Below are positions 37,016 through 45,885 of a DNA stretch of 64,000 nt, piece after piece (position 1 is the first letter of the stretch; each line of letters opens with the position of its first letter). Position numbers and translations under genes: made by a program. The notes under the pieces are model-generated. The model was not told where the DNA came from. It searched no databases and saw only the letters and a program-made list of their open reading frames with translations. The stretch spans positions 310,001-374,000 of the forward strand of contig CAXXQP010000001.1 of assembly GCA_963663905.2 (NCBI GenBank). Reading direction: 5' to 3'. The stretch is from Saccharicrinis sp963663905 (GTDB taxonomy: Bacteria > Bacteroidota > Bacteroidia > Bacteroidales > Marinilabiliaceae).

Positions 37016-39424
37016 TTACCAATCAATCTCAAACTGTTGATTAGCATTTAAGGCTACTTCTTTTTTCAAATCCCCATACACCAATGTAGTTTTCCCTGCT
37101 ACTTTTGCTTTAACTATAGTTTTAACCAACTTCATATCTTTCCATTCAAGGGAAACTTCAAATCCACCTCTTGCGCAAATTCCTGTTATACTACCTGTAG
37201 CCCATGAATCCGGTAAAGCAGGTAATAATTCAATCTTATCTTCTGTTGATTGTATCAACATTTCAATTACAGCTGCTGATCCTCCAAAATTTCCATCAAT
37301 TTGAAATGGAGGATGTGCATCTAACAGGTTTGGATAAGTTCCACCATGATGATCTTCGGGTGTAACATGTAAAGCATCTGGTTTAACATATCTTAAAAGC
37401 TCACGATACATTTTATAGGCATGATTTCCATCCTTTAATCTGGCCCAAAGATTAATACGCCATCCTTTGGACCATCCTGTTGTTTCATCTCCCTTAATTT
37501 CCAATGTTGTTTTACAGGCTTTTGCCAAATCCGGTGTTTCTTTCGGTGTAATATGATGACCTGGATACAATCCGAATAAGTGTGATTGATGACGATGCTT
37601 AGGATCTTCATCTTCCCAATCATAATACCATTCCTGAAGATTTCCCTTTGCTCCTATTTTATATGGAAGAATATTACCCAGAACATCACGAACTTTCTCC
37701 TGCAAATCTCCATTGATCTTTAAAACTTTTGATGCTTTCATAAAGTCTAGTAGCAACTCACGAATCATAGCCAGATCTGCACTACCGCCATAAAGAGTAG
37801 ATCCATGATATCCGGTAGAAGTAATGTATTTATTTTCAGGCGATGTACATGGCGATGTAATCCAGTAACCATCTTTATCCTTAATTATCCATTCTAATGA
37901 AAAATCAACAGCTCCTTTTAACAAGTCATAGGCAAAATCTTTAAGATATGCAGAATCCTGTGTAAAGGTATAATGCTCCCATAAGTGAGTAGCCAACCAA
38001 GGGCCTCCCATATTCCAGTTTGCCCAATTCGGGTCTCCTCCACCAAAATCACCTACAGGATTACTTAATGCCCATATATCGGAATTCTGACAAACAGTCC
38101 AGCCATTTACGCCATAATAGGTCTTAGCTATTACACTTCCAGTTTTCGATACATTATTAATAAAGCCCAATAATGGTTCATGCAACTCAGATAGGTTGGC
38201 TATCTCTGCTAACCAATAATTTTCCTCTACATTAATATTAACCGTATAATTACTACTCCAAGGCGGACGCATATATGGATTCCATATTCCCTGTAAGTTA
38301 GAAGGTACGTCTTTTGTCTGCGATGATGATATTAATAAATATCGTCCATACTGAAAATACAATATCTCCAATCCTTTATCCTCAATACCTTTTTCATATT
38401 GAAGCAATCGTTCATCTGTTGGAATTTCCTTATTATTAACTCCTTCTAAATTAAAGCTAACTCTATTAAATAAAGATTGATAATCTAATATATGACTTTC
38501 TTTTAATGATGAATATGACTTCTTAATTCCTTTTTCCAATTGAGTAGAAGCTATCGACTGGTTATCCAAACCTTCTTTAACAGGATCTTTATCAAAACCA
38601 TTAAAACTTGTAGCTATTGAAACGTAAATTGTGGCTTCATTACAATTTCTTAAAACAAGAGTACTATCTGTTGTTGATATTTTACCTCCTAAATGATCGA
38701 GTTTAAACAAGGAGGTAAAACGAGTTCCCCTGTTTTCATCAAACCTAACTGCGTTTGGTATATTTCCTCTGTAACTTGGTTCTGCATGATAAGGAGCATA
38801 CCCATTCACTGTTAATGTTTTATCCTTCACAGTAGTTTTAAATTTCAACAGACTTTCGAAACGAATAGTACAATTTAATGACTTCTTTTTACTACTGGTT
38901 AATTTGATAGCCATGATTTGATCCGGGTACGAAACAAAATATTCTCGTTGATATGTTGTTCCGTTTACATCATAACTTACTTTTGAAACAGCGTTACTAA
39001 TATTTAATTCTCTTTTGTAATTAGTAAATGCATCCTGATTGTCAAAATCAACATACATAGTTCCCAAAGGCGCAAATGATTGAGAATACTCACCCTGTAA
39101 ATAGCGATTTAAGGAATCTGCTAAGGCGTAATCTTCATTTCTTAAAGCCTCTCTGACTTTTTCAACATATTTATATGCTTCCGGATTATTGTTTGGATTA
39201 AAGGGTTCTCCCGACCATAGAGTTGCATCATTCAAATAAATCTTATCAGATTGAACTCCTCCAAATACAGTCGCTCCCATCTTACCATTACCAATAACCA
39301 AAGCCTCCTCAAAATAATTGGCCGGTTCGTCATACCATAAGACGCTATTATTTTGTGCTTGAATAAATAATGTATTGAATACGATCAATACAACACTTAT
39401 CATTAACACTTTAGATTTTTTCAT
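37016..39424 (-). CDS. GH95 alpha-L-fucosidase (inverting)
   Basis: This is a secreted 802-residue enzyme; the start at MKKSKVLM gives a signal peptide ending FIQAQ. An upstream in-frame ATG (39517) would put 31 atypical residues first. GH95 hallmarks are WYDEPANYFEEALVIGNG, LNDATLWSGEP, NINVEENYW (the Asn-x-Asn that holds the catalytic water), SPENKY, and IDGNFGG with Asp710. It releases L-fucose from alpha-1,2-linked glycans; some relatives act on L-galactose. It is convergent with the laminarin-type PUL, so it is probably an independent unit. The gene has no visible enzyme partner in the window. Confidence 0.88.
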   Translation of the reverse strand: MKKSKVLMISVVLIVFNTLFIQAQNNSVLWYDEPANYFEEALVIGNGKMGATVFGGVQSDKIYLNDATLWSGEPFNPNNNPEAYKYVEKVREALRNEDYALADSLNRYLQGEYSQSFAPLGTMYVDFDNQDAFTNYKRELNISNAVSKVSYDVNGTTYQREYFVSYPDQIMAIKLTSSKKKSLNCTIRFESLLKFKTTVKDKTLTVNGYAPYHAEPSYRGNIPNAVRFDENRGTRFTSLFKLDHLGGKISTTDSTLVLRNCNEATIYVSIATSFNGFDKDPVKEGLDNQSIASTQLEKGIKKSYSSLKESHILDYQSLFNRVSFNLEGVNNKEIPTDERLLQYEKGIEDKGLEILYFQYGRYLLISSSQTKDVPSNLQGIWNPYMRPPWSSNYTVNINVEENYWLAEIANLSELHEPLLGFINNVSKTGSVIAKTYYGVNGWTVCQNSDIWALSNPVGDFGGGDPNWANWNMGGPWLATHLWEHYTFTQDSAYLKDFAYDLLKGAVDFSLEWIIKDKDGYWITSPCTSPENKYITSTGYHGSTLYGGSADLAMIRELLLDFMKASKVLKINGDLQEKVRDVLGNILPYKIGAKGNLQEWYYDWEDEDPKHRHQSHLFGLYPGHHITPKETPDLAKACKTTLEIKGDETTGWSKGWRINLWARLKDGNHAYKMYRELLRYVKPDALHVTPEDHHGGTYPNLLDAHPPFQIDGNFGGSAAVIEMLIQSTEDKIELLPALPDSWATGSITGICARGGFEVSLEWKDMKLVKTIVKAKVAGKTTLVYGDLKKEVALNANQQFEIDW

Positions 39425-39552
39425 TCGTAGATTGTTTTTGTTAATTATTTTTGTGCCAATTTTAAAAGAATTATAATATTTACTACTTGTTGTGAGAATT
39501 AAACAAGTAACATTCAATAAAATAAATATTCTTGGATTTTTCGTTTTAAAAA

Positions 39553-39867
39553 CTATGGTATTCTTTTTTCTAAAAGAATACCTGCTTTATATAATTCTTT
39601 TAATACAGGTTGCAATTGTTTACCAAAATCAGTTAAGCAATATTCTACTCTTGGAGGTACTTCAGGGTAAATAGTTTTTGATATAATATTAATACTTTCT
39701 AGCTCTTTCAACTGTTTCGTCAACATACGGTCGCTTATATCCGGTAAAAGTTTAGCCAATTCACTGTATCTTTTATCTCCTTGATATAAATGCAATATAA
39801 TTGTTCCTTTTCTTTTACCTTTTATTGCATTAATAAATGTATCTATTGGACAATAACCTTTTTTCAT
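39553..39867 (-). CDS. HxlR-family winged-helix regulator
   Basis: The 104-residue protein has the HxlR layout: CPIDTFINAIKGKRKGTIIL, here given by pattern, then DRMLTKQLKELE (recognition helix) and VEYCLTDFG (wing). Cys6 in the GYCP start is the position used for thiol sensing in the YodB/HypR relatives. It is divergent from an oxidoreductase gene, with two palindromes between them. A redox or electrophile sensor controlling that oxidoreductase is the likely role. Confidence 0.85.
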   Translation of the reverse strand: MKKGYCPIDTFINAIKGKRKGTIILHLYQGDKRYSELAKLLPDISDRMLTKQLKELESINIISKTIYPEVPPRVEYCLTDFGKQLQPVLKELYKAGILLEKRIP

Positions 39868-39908
39868 TTTTTTTGCTCTTCAATTGACTGTCATCCTTAA
39901 TTTAGAAT

Positions 39909-39932
39909 AAAATGTTCGTAAAAGAACATTTT
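39909..39932. promoter_or_regulatory. Inverted repeat, probable HxlR operator 1
   Basis: AAAATGTTC and GAACATTTT are perfect 9-bp inverted repeats separated by 6 bp, located 42 bp from the HxlR start codon. Symmetry and position fit binding by a dimeric winged-helix regulator. Confidence 0.55.
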
Positions 39933-39954
39933 GTAAGATGTTGTATATCAACTT

Positions 39955-39978
39955 TTTTACACTTTACTTTGTGTAAAA
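39955..39978. promoter_or_regulatory. Inverted repeat, probable HxlR operator 2
   Basis: TTTTACAC and GTGTAAAA are perfect 8-bp inverted repeats with an 8-bp spacer, 24 bp before the oxidoreductase start codon. The spacer contains TTACTTTG, close to the Bacteroidota -7 element, so a bound repressor would cover the promoter. Confidence 0.5.
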
Positions 39979-40002
39979 GTAATCAAAAGTAATAAGACTA
40001 CA

Positions 40003-41001
40003 ATGAAACTAGAAAAAACAACATTTAAAGCATTTCGCATAGAAGAAGAAGATGGTAATTACATTACTATTATTAAGGAAATGCCTTTCGATGAACTTCT
40101 TGAAAAAGAAGTACTTATAAAAGTACAATATAGTTCACTAAATTATAAAGATGCATTATCAACTATAGGAAACAAAGGTGTAACAAGAAATTATCCTCAT
40201 ACACCGGGGATTGATGCTGCTGGAATTGTAGAATCAAGCAAGAGTGAAAAATTTAAAAAAGGTGATTTAGTAATTGTTACTAGTTACGAGCTTGGGATGA
40301 ATCATCCAGGAGGGTTTGCAGAATATATTAAAGTACCAGACTCATGGATTGTTCCTATGCCAGATAAATTAACTGCTCGCCAGGCAATGATATATGGAAC
40401 CGCAGGTTTTACTGCAGCTTTATCTGTATATAGGTTATTAAATAATGGCCAAAAACCAGAAATGGGACCTGTAGTTGTAACAGGTGCCCTTGGTGGAGTT
40501 GGTAGTATTGCCTGTCAAATTCTGCATAAATTAGGTTTTGAAGTAATTGCTGCCAATTATGAAATGGCACCTGAAAAAGACATTCAAGAAATCAAAGCCT
40601 CATCACAAATTGATAGACATATTTCAGATGATAAATCAAGACGCCCAATATTAAAAACTCAATGGGCTGGTGCTATCGATGTTGTCGGAGGTAATACTCT
40701 AACTACAATGCTAAAAGGGTGTATGCCTTTAGGAAATGTGACAACCTGTGGTAATATTGGCTCTGGAGAATTGGAAATGACTGTTTATCCTTTTATTCTA
40801 AGAGGCGTGAGTCTTTTGGGTATTGATTCTCAAAACTGTCCTATGGTCATCCGACAAAAAGTATGGTCTTTATTATCTGAGAGTTGGTCTATAGAGTTTA
40901 ATAATGAACTAATTAGAGAAACATCCCTGGAGTCATTAGAACCATGTATAGATCTAATGTTGGAAAAGAAAAGTAAAGGAAGAGTAATTATAAAATTATA
41001 A
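40003..41001 (+). CDS. YhdH/YhfP-family NADPH-dependent oxidoreductase
   Basis: This is a 332-residue cytoplasmic medium-chain reductase of the zinc-free quinone oxidoreductase group. Seen are NYKDALSTIG, HTPGIDAAGIV, AEYIKVP, the Rossmann turn TGALGGVGSIA and IDVVGG. The YhdH/AcuI branch reduces acrylyl-CoA or related electrophilic enones with NADPH. A divergent HxlR regulator with a thiol-sensing Cys suggests induction by electrophile or quinone stress. The length is normal for the family. Confidence 0.87.
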   Translation: MKLEKTTFKAFRIEEEDGNYITIIKEMPFDELLEKEVLIKVQYSSLNYKDALSTIGNKGVTRNYPHTPGIDAAGIVESSKSEKFKKGDLVIVTSYELGMNHPGGFAEYIKVPDSWIVPMPDKLTARQAMIYGTAGFTAALSVYRLLNNGQKPEMGPVVVTGALGGVGSIACQILHKLGFEVIAANYEMAPEKDIQEIKASSQIDRHISDDKSRRPILKTQWAGAIDVVGGNTLTTMLKGCMPLGNVTTCGNIGSGELEMTVYPFILRGVSLLGIDSQNCPMVIRQKVWSLLSESWSIEFNNELIRETSLESLEPCIDLMLEKKSKGRVIIKL

Positions 41002-41009
41002 TCAAATAA

Positions 41010-41044
41010 AAAAGCCACTATCAAACGTTCTGATAGTGGCTTTT
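41010..41044 (+). terminator. Intrinsic terminator after the oxidoreductase gene
   Basis: AAAAGCCACTATCA pairs with TGATAGTGGCTTTT around AACGTTC, followed by AATC. This is a textbook strong hairpin. It is followed by TAACCAAACCTAACCCT, a sequence that also follows the hairpin at 56337. Confidence 0.8.
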
Positions 41045-41132
41045 AATCTTTAACCAAACCTAACCCTAAACTATGAGTTATATACGAATATAATACTAAT
41101 TCTAAAAACTATCAAATAACACCATCACTCAT

Positions 41133-41239
41133 TCACCCTAAATACCCCTTTTCCCACGCTTCTGTATATAGGGTGTATTCGTTCAGGCGATGGCCATTCA
41201 CTCCTAACTCCTCAAAAGTTACAAACCAATCTTTCTTCA
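41133..41239 (-). pseudogene. Possible 3' fragment of a hypothetical gene
   Basis: The last 35 codons before the stop (beginning MKKDWFVTFEELG) have good coding character and codon use. The same frame upstream (to 41561) is Cys/Asn/Lys-rich and overlaps a decayed repeat, so the full 142-codon ORF is doubtful. I do not recognise the fragment. Confidence 0.3.
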
Positions 41240-41344
41240 TTGAGGCTTGATTTGTAATCAGCAATCTACACATCCCGGTATTTTCTCTACTCTTCGTTTC
41301 GTTCAGAAACCTCCTTTTACCCGAATTATGCGTTAAAGGATTGT

Positions 41345-41500
41345 AATGAGCATTGAAAATACAATAAAACAAGCACTTGGTAAAATGAGGCATAGCATCG
41401 TTCTGTTGAATTGAAGCAAGTGAATAAAATGACTTGTTTTGAAGTATTTTCAATGTGTAATAGATTTTTTGACGCATATTTCGGGTTTCAGCTAACAGCA
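41345..41500 (+). repeat. Diverged repeat, copy 2
   Basis: ATAAAACAAG, TGTTTTGAAG and GTGTAATAGATTTTT occur in the same order and spacing as in copy 1 near 26415-26600. Both copies are in intergenic DNA. Confidence 0.35.
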
Positions 41501-42270
41501 TTTGCCATTTCATATTTACAGCACGCTTAATCAATGGCAAAAGCTGTTTCTGCCCACACATTATTTCTTATTCAAAAAATGCTTGCAATTTATGTTTGCA
41601 ACTTCCCTACCCATCTGTTGTTGTTTTTGTCATAGCTTTTGCCCATTGGTGCTCAATTAACAAATCTTGCTGACGTTTGATTTGTAATCAGCGCCAAACC
41701 CACATTCGGTATTTAAGTCATTTCACAGTTCGTACCTCACTACTAAAAATGCCTTAAAAACCAAGCACCAGGAAACCTGGCACAATCCCATAGCCTTTAT
41801 AACATTATCGCAAATTGTTTCCGTTCGTACCTCTCTTCAACATATTTACTCCAAAGCAATAAAAGCTGACTCCGGCAAAAGCAAAGCTAAAAACATCACC
41901 CCAAAGCTAATAGTAACATAATGCCTCGCTATATAACTTGCCTATCTTCAACGGTGTAAACAGAATACCTCCAGCAGTCCTATAGCGGCACTATGTAATT
42001 AGCCCCACGGCAGAGCTCCCCTCCCCTACAGGTATCGAATTAATTCCATTCACACAAAAAAGGAATATAATTTGACAGATTTAATTTGTATCTTTAAGTC
42101 GCTTTTTACAGTTTTAAAAGTGGTATAAGTTAATCTTATATATGTCTTATAGTAAGACATGTTACTCAAATATAATTACTTAATTCTCTTAAAATTTTTA
42201 ATCTCCGTATTTAAAATTGATTTTGCTATAATCACATAATTCAATCATAAATAATTTAGATAGACTCACA

Positions 42271-42663
42271 CCCCCGGTTTATAATATAGAGACAGGGCAT
42301 TTTTCAATCTATCCTGTAAAACCACAATTTAATGGAAATATATCTGCTATTGTTTATGGTACCAAAGGTGCTGACACACCCATTAATGGTTATAGCTTTG
42401 CTTATGATTCATTAAATAGATTAACCAACGCCAAATATGGAGAAGGAAATATATTAACTAGTAATAAAGGAGCCTTTGATGTCAGCATCGGAAGTTATGA
42501 TCAGAACGGTAACATTAAATTATTAAATCGTAACTATAAAGGTACGCCTGCTGATAAATTAGTTTATACTTATGAACTGAATAGTAATCGTTTACTTACT
42601 GTTGCAGACAATGCAGAGATAGAGATTCTTGATTCTGAAGGTAAGACAAGAATTACCAATGAT
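42271..42663 (+). pseudogene. In-frame upstream remnant of the RHS gene
   Basis: The frame of the RHS ORF stays open upstream of its first ATG and encodes recognisable RHS sequence (PQFNGNISAIVYG, GYSFAYDSLNRLTNAKYG, YDQNGNI). Similarity starts abruptly at about 42271 and no upstream start codon exists. Bacteroidota genes of this type normally encode more than a thousand residues before the core, so the 5' part has been lost by deletion or recombination. Confidence 0.7.
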
Positions 42664-44106
42664 ATGCCAATATTAGCAGATTATGTGGTAAAAATTGATA
42701 GTACTTATAACTATGATCAAAATGGGAATATGGAATATGATCCTGCAAAAGGAACAAATATTACCTATAACATGTTAAATTTACCCGAATGCGTCAATTT
42801 TAATAATGGGAAAAAGGTGTATTATCACTATGATGCAGCTGGCAATAAGTTGGCTAAAACGGTTGAAAGTACAGATAATTCTTATTATACCACTACAGAA
42901 TATATAGCAGGTATGGTCTATAATGACGATAGTTTGAGTTTTATTACAAATGAAGAAGGACGAATTATTCCTAGTAAAAATAGTTGGCGTTACGAGTATA
43001 ACCTTAAAGATCACTTGGGAAATACTCGTGTAGTTTTTGGTACTGCAGATATTATTCAAACCAATAGCTATTACCCTTTTGGTATGGTAAGTGTACAGCA
43101 AGATTATAACACTACTATTTTAAATTACCCTTTAAATAAATATCTTTATAACGGAAAAGAACTTCAACAAGATGACGATCTTAACGAAGTGAGTTTGGAT
43201 TGGTATGATTATGGGGCTCGTTACTATGATCCGAGCCTGGGAAGGTGGCATGTGCAAGATATGATTACAGAAACTGTTCCTGGTATTAATCCATATCATT
43301 ACTGTTATAACAACCCTATCAGGTATAGAGATTTATTTGGTTTAGATGGAGATGATCCAAATCAGGATATGTGGGGTAGACAAAAATATGATGAAAATGG
43401 CATGTATATACCTCCTACAGAAAGACCTACACTAAGTAAGCAAGGTGACACTCGTTATGGGCATTATGAAGATAAATTAATAGGTTTTGCTTCTACAAAT
43501 GGATATTATACAAAATATAGAGATAAAAATAAAAAATGGAGAATTGGAAATATTGATGCAGGAGGATTAAAACCTATGTATAAGGCTTTTTGGGTTTGGG
43601 ATACAGATAAAGAGTCAAATCCACTTTCTTATGAAGATATAAATGATATCGCATCCAGGGTTGGAACTGCTGCTGCACTAATATCTGTAAATGCAAATAA
43701 AGCTTATAAACGAACTTTTGCCTATACTAATACAAATACCTTAGTTAAACCAACCAATGTGATGATTAAATTACCTGCAGGCTCTCTTCATATTTCAGTT
43801 AGCACTGTAAAGCGTGTTCTTAATATCTCTCAATATATTGGAAATGCTGCTAGCATTTATAGTACAGGTTATGCCTATAATAAAATATTGTATGGAGATC
43901 CAACGTTATTTAATTATTCCGATGCGGCAGTAGGCTCAATTGGACTTGGAGCAAGTACTTTATCTTATTTTAGCGGAATTGAGTATCCAGGCATTGGATA
44001 TCTTGTTGCGATTTATGGTTCTGCAAGATTGGGGTGGGACATTGGTTGGTCTTTGGCACCTAAATATGGCCCAATTAATGGTTCCTATTGGAGTTGGAAT
44101 AAATAA
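42664..44106 (+). CDS. RHS-repeat core protein fragment with C-terminal toxin-like domain
   Basis: The 480-residue ORF carries RHS/YD repeats (YDQNGNMEYDPAKG, YHYDAAGNKLA). The RHS-associated core follows (EYNLKDHLGNTRVVF, YYPFGM, YNGKELQQD, WYDYGARYYDPSLGRW, NPYHYCYNNPI, DLFGLDGDD) and ends near residue 235. The remaining 245 residues are unrelated to the core and form the variable C-terminal domain: a soluble part and then a hydrophobic Gly/Ala-rich end (about 420-480) finishing GPINGSYWSWNK. This is the layout of polymorphic toxins, in which the tip domain kills neighbouring cells. The hydrophobic end suggests a membrane target. The N-terminal secretion part is missing here. An 8-bp gap leads to the membrane protein likely to confer immunity. 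Confidence 0.75.
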   Translation: MPILADYVVKIDSTYNYDQNGNMEYDPAKGTNITYNMLNLPECVNFNNGKKVYYHYDAAGNKLAKTVESTDNSYYTTTEYIAGMVYNDDSLSFITNEEGRIIPSKNSWRYEYNLKDHLGNTRVVFGTADIIQTNSYYPFGMVSVQQDYNTTILNYPLNKYLYNGKELQQDDDLNEVSLDWYDYGARYYDPSLGRWHVQDMITETVPGINPYHYCYNNPIRYRDLFGLDGDDPNQDMWGRQKYDENGMYIPPTERPTLSKQGDTRYGHYEDKLIGFASTNGYYTKYRDKNKKWRIGNIDAGGLKPMYKAFWVWDTDKESNPLSYEDINDIASRVGTAAALISVNANKAYKRTFAYTNTNTLVKPTNVMIKLPAGSLHISVSTVKRVLNISQYIGNAASIYSTGYAYNKILYGDPTLFNYSDAAVGSIGLGASTLSYFSGIEYPGIGYLVAIYGSARLGWDIGWSLAPKYGPINGSYWSWNK

Positions 44107-44114
44107 ACTATTAT

Positions 44115-44522
44115 ATGAGAAATTTATATTATTTGATATGGGCTGATGCTATTAGCAGCTTTAGAAAACATAATCCAGAAAGAAATGATTGGAAATTTGT
44201 TACACTAGTTTTTATATCTTGGATGCAAGCATTAAATTTTTGGATCATACTTTTATGGTTAAAATATTTTAATATATATATTCCTAAACAAATAGAAATA
44301 GATATATTTCCAGGCGACTCAATTGATGGTTTTTTGAGTTTTTCTGCTCAATTTGCATTGCCATTTGTAATACTTAACTATTTCTTGATTTTTTACAAAA
44401 AGAGATATGAAAAAATTTTAATAAAATATAATAATATTAAAATAAGGTATGTATTAATATACTGTTTTTCAATGATTGGTGGTGCATTTCTTTCTGCTGT
44501 GATTTATGGTATTATTAAATAG
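44115..44522 (+). CDS. Membrane protein, probable immunity partner of the RHS C-terminal domain
   Basis: The 135-residue protein has three hydrophobic segments: about residues 27-52 (LVFISWMQALNFWIILLWL), 72-94 (FLSFSAQFALPFVILNYFLIFY, given as its segment) and 112-134 (VLIYCFSMIGGAFLSAVIYGI). It starts 8 bp after the toxin-like gene. Immunity genes typically follow RHS toxins directly, and a membrane location suits a membrane-acting toxin. The family is not named with confidence. Function is inferred from position. Confidence 0.6.
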   Translation: MRNLYYLIWADAISSFRKHNPERNDWKFVTLVFISWMQALNFWIILLWLKYFNIYIPKQIEIDIFPGDSIDGFLSFSAQFALPFVILNYFLIFYKKRYEKILIKYNNIKIRYVLIYCFSMIGGAFLSAVIYGIIK

Positions 44523-44863
44523 TAGATTATTTTACCTGAAATGCTTGTATGTTAAACTCCCAGGAAGGTTAATAATGAAATATTTACTTCACTCCACTGT
44601 TGCTAAATTTTATCGCATACAATAATTAACAAATAGAATTAAACACAAAATCCCGACAGTAATATCGGGATTTTGTGTTTAATATGCTGCATATTTTTTT
44701 TATCTTTTTCTTTAAAACAAGTATCACCAAACCCGGGTTATAAGTATCATTAAACCCCGGTTTAATTAAACTCTTCATAAACGTGGAAACATTATATATA
44801 GGACGAGTCTCATAAATTAGTATATTTAATGTGTTTCTCTGTTTTACGTTATTTTAAACGATT
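44523..44863. other. Intergenic region before the serine recombinase
   Basis: No gene is present. It contains a strong terminator (44641-44680) ending the RHS unit and, near 44805, GACGAGTCTCATAAATTAG, a weak match to the boundary motif of the following array. Confidence 0.5.
44641..44680 (+). terminator. Intrinsic terminator after the RHS/immunity pair
   Basis: AAACACAAAATCCCGA pairs with TCGGGATTTTGTGTTT around a short loop. The stem is 16 bp long, perfect and T-rich at its 3' side. Confidence 0.8.
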
Positions 44864-45442
44864 ATGAAAATAGGTTATGCAAGGGTTTCTACAAAAGACC
44901 AAAAATTAGAAATGCAAACTGAAGCTTTGCAAAAAGCAGGTTGTGAAAAGATATTTAAGGAAACTAAAAGCGCTGTAAAAGAACGTCCGGAATTAGAAAA
45001 GATGCTAAACCATCTACGAGAAGGAGATGTTGTTGTGGTTTGGAAGTTAGATCGACTTGGTAGATCATTGAAGCATTTAATTGACTTAGTTACCAGCTTT
45101 AGAGAGAATGGAATCGAATTTATTAGTTTAAATGATAGTATTGATACTACAACGGCACAAGGAAGATTAACCTTTAATATATTTGCTAGTTTTGCTGAAT
45201 TTGAAAGAGAACTCATCAGAGAGCGTACTCTGGCAGGACTTCAAGCTGCAAGGGAAAGAGGACGCATTGGAGGAAGAAAAAAGGGATTGTCAAAAACGGC
45301 ACAAAGAACAGCATATGCTTGTTATCAGCTATGGTTAGATAAGTCAAGATCAGTTTCTGAAATATTGACTATCGTAAATGTAAGTAAGGCTACTTTTTAC
45401 AGGTATATTGCTTGGGTGAAGGAACAGGAAGAAAATAAGTAG
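44864..45442 (+). CDS. Serine recombinase (resolvase/invertase family)
   Basis: The 192-residue small serine recombinase has the catalytic Ser in YARVSTKDQ (about residue 9), VVVWKLDRLGRS with the active-site Arg residues, and EFERELIRERTLAGL in the long E helix. A short C-terminal HTH (VSEILTIVNVSKATFYRYI) follows. It resembles Tn3-type resolvases and Hin/Pin invertases in length. It is the only apparently intact site-specific recombinase in the island and stands at the head of the cassette-like array. Whether it acts on the boundary motifs is unknown. A remnant matching its last HTH residues is found at 53938. Confidence 0.88.
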   Translation: MKIGYARVSTKDQKLEMQTEALQKAGCEKIFKETKSAVKERPELEKMLNHLREGDVVVVWKLDRLGRSLKHLIDLVTSFRENGIEFISLNDSIDTTTAQGRLTFNIFASFAEFERELIRERTLAGLQAARERGRIGGRKKGLSKTAQRTAYACYQLWLDKSRSVSEILTIVNVSKATFYRYIAWVKEQEENK

Positions 45443-45506
45443 GTATATTTATGTTTACTTTTCTCAAATAAGTAATATATTGGTTTGCGTTTAGCAAATA
45501 TGATTT

Positions 45507-45773
45507 ATGAATAAATTCAAAGCTACTGTAGCAAGATTAAAAAAAGAATCACAACAAAGAAAAGTTTTAAAGGAGCTTGATTACAATTGGATAATAACTC
45601 AACTGGATGAATTAGGTATATCCAGGAATGATTTAGTACAAGACCTAATGTTGGATAAGTCTTCATTATCTCTATTTCTGAACAACAAACGGAAAATGAA
45701 TAAGTCGGTTAAAGCAGCTTTTTTTTATTATTTTGCTTATAAAAGATTGCAAAAGGAGAAAATAACAGAGTAA
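45507..45773 (+). CDS. Small helix-turn-helix DNA-binding protein
   Basis: The 88-residue protein is basic and begins with a charged helix (FKATVARLKKESQQRK). The segment TQLDELGISRNDLVQDLMLDKSSLSLFLNN reads as an XRE-like HTH and is given here only by pattern (residues 31-60). It lies 64 bp after the serine recombinase and 19 bp before an 18-bp palindrome, so an autoregulatory or recombination-control role is plausible. The exact family is not recognised. Confidence 0.6.
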   Translation: MNKFKATVARLKKESQQRKVLKELDYNWIITQLDELGISRNDLVQDLMLDKSSLSLFLNNKRKMNKSVKAAFFYYFAYKRLQKEKITE

Positions 45774-45792
45774 AGAAATAACGTTTTAACGA

Positions 45793-45810
45793 TTTCGTTA
45801 ATTAACGAAA
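45793..45810. promoter_or_regulatory. 18-bp perfect palindrome
   Basis: TTTCGTTAATTAACGAAA is a perfect palindrome just downstream of the HTH gene. Reduced forms (AACGATTTCGTTA-type) follow two copies of the 44-residue basic protein (47853, 53868) and a related ACGAATTCGTCAATTAACG precedes the third (55560). It may be an operator or a hairpin belonging to the repeated unit. Confidence 0.5.
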
Positions 45811-45819
45811 ATAACAATG

Positions 45820-45860
45820 TGCAGACTTACTTACATTATAAATAGTCCCACAAAACGCAT
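45820..45860 (+). repeat. Cassette-boundary repeat, long form
   Basis: GCAGACTTACTTACATTATAAA is followed by TAGTCCCACAAAACGCAT. The left part recurs at 46831, 47881, 53895 and 57139; the right part recurs after many stop codons of the array. It separates the HTH gene from the next gene. Confidence 0.65.
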
Positions 45861-45885
45861 CACAAACTGATAGAATAGCTCAATT

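Larger units (their letters stand above)
41045..42270. other. Long mostly non-coding region at the start of the accessory island
   Basis: No complete gene is supported. The region contains a possible gene fragment on the minus strand (41133-41239), a diverged repeat (41345-41500), and then about 700 bp where I see nothing coding. It ends where RHS coding similarity begins abruptly at about 42271. It marks the junction between PUL DNA and the AT-rich island. Confidence 0.5.

Noticed and set aside
41240..41561. 5' part of a 142-codon minus-strand ORF
   Set aside because: It overlaps the diverged repeat and has no coding character; only the last 35 codons look real.
44864..45442. Promoter-inverting invertase controlling the cassette array
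   Set aside because: No inverted pair of recombination sites flanking a promoter was found near the recombinase gene.
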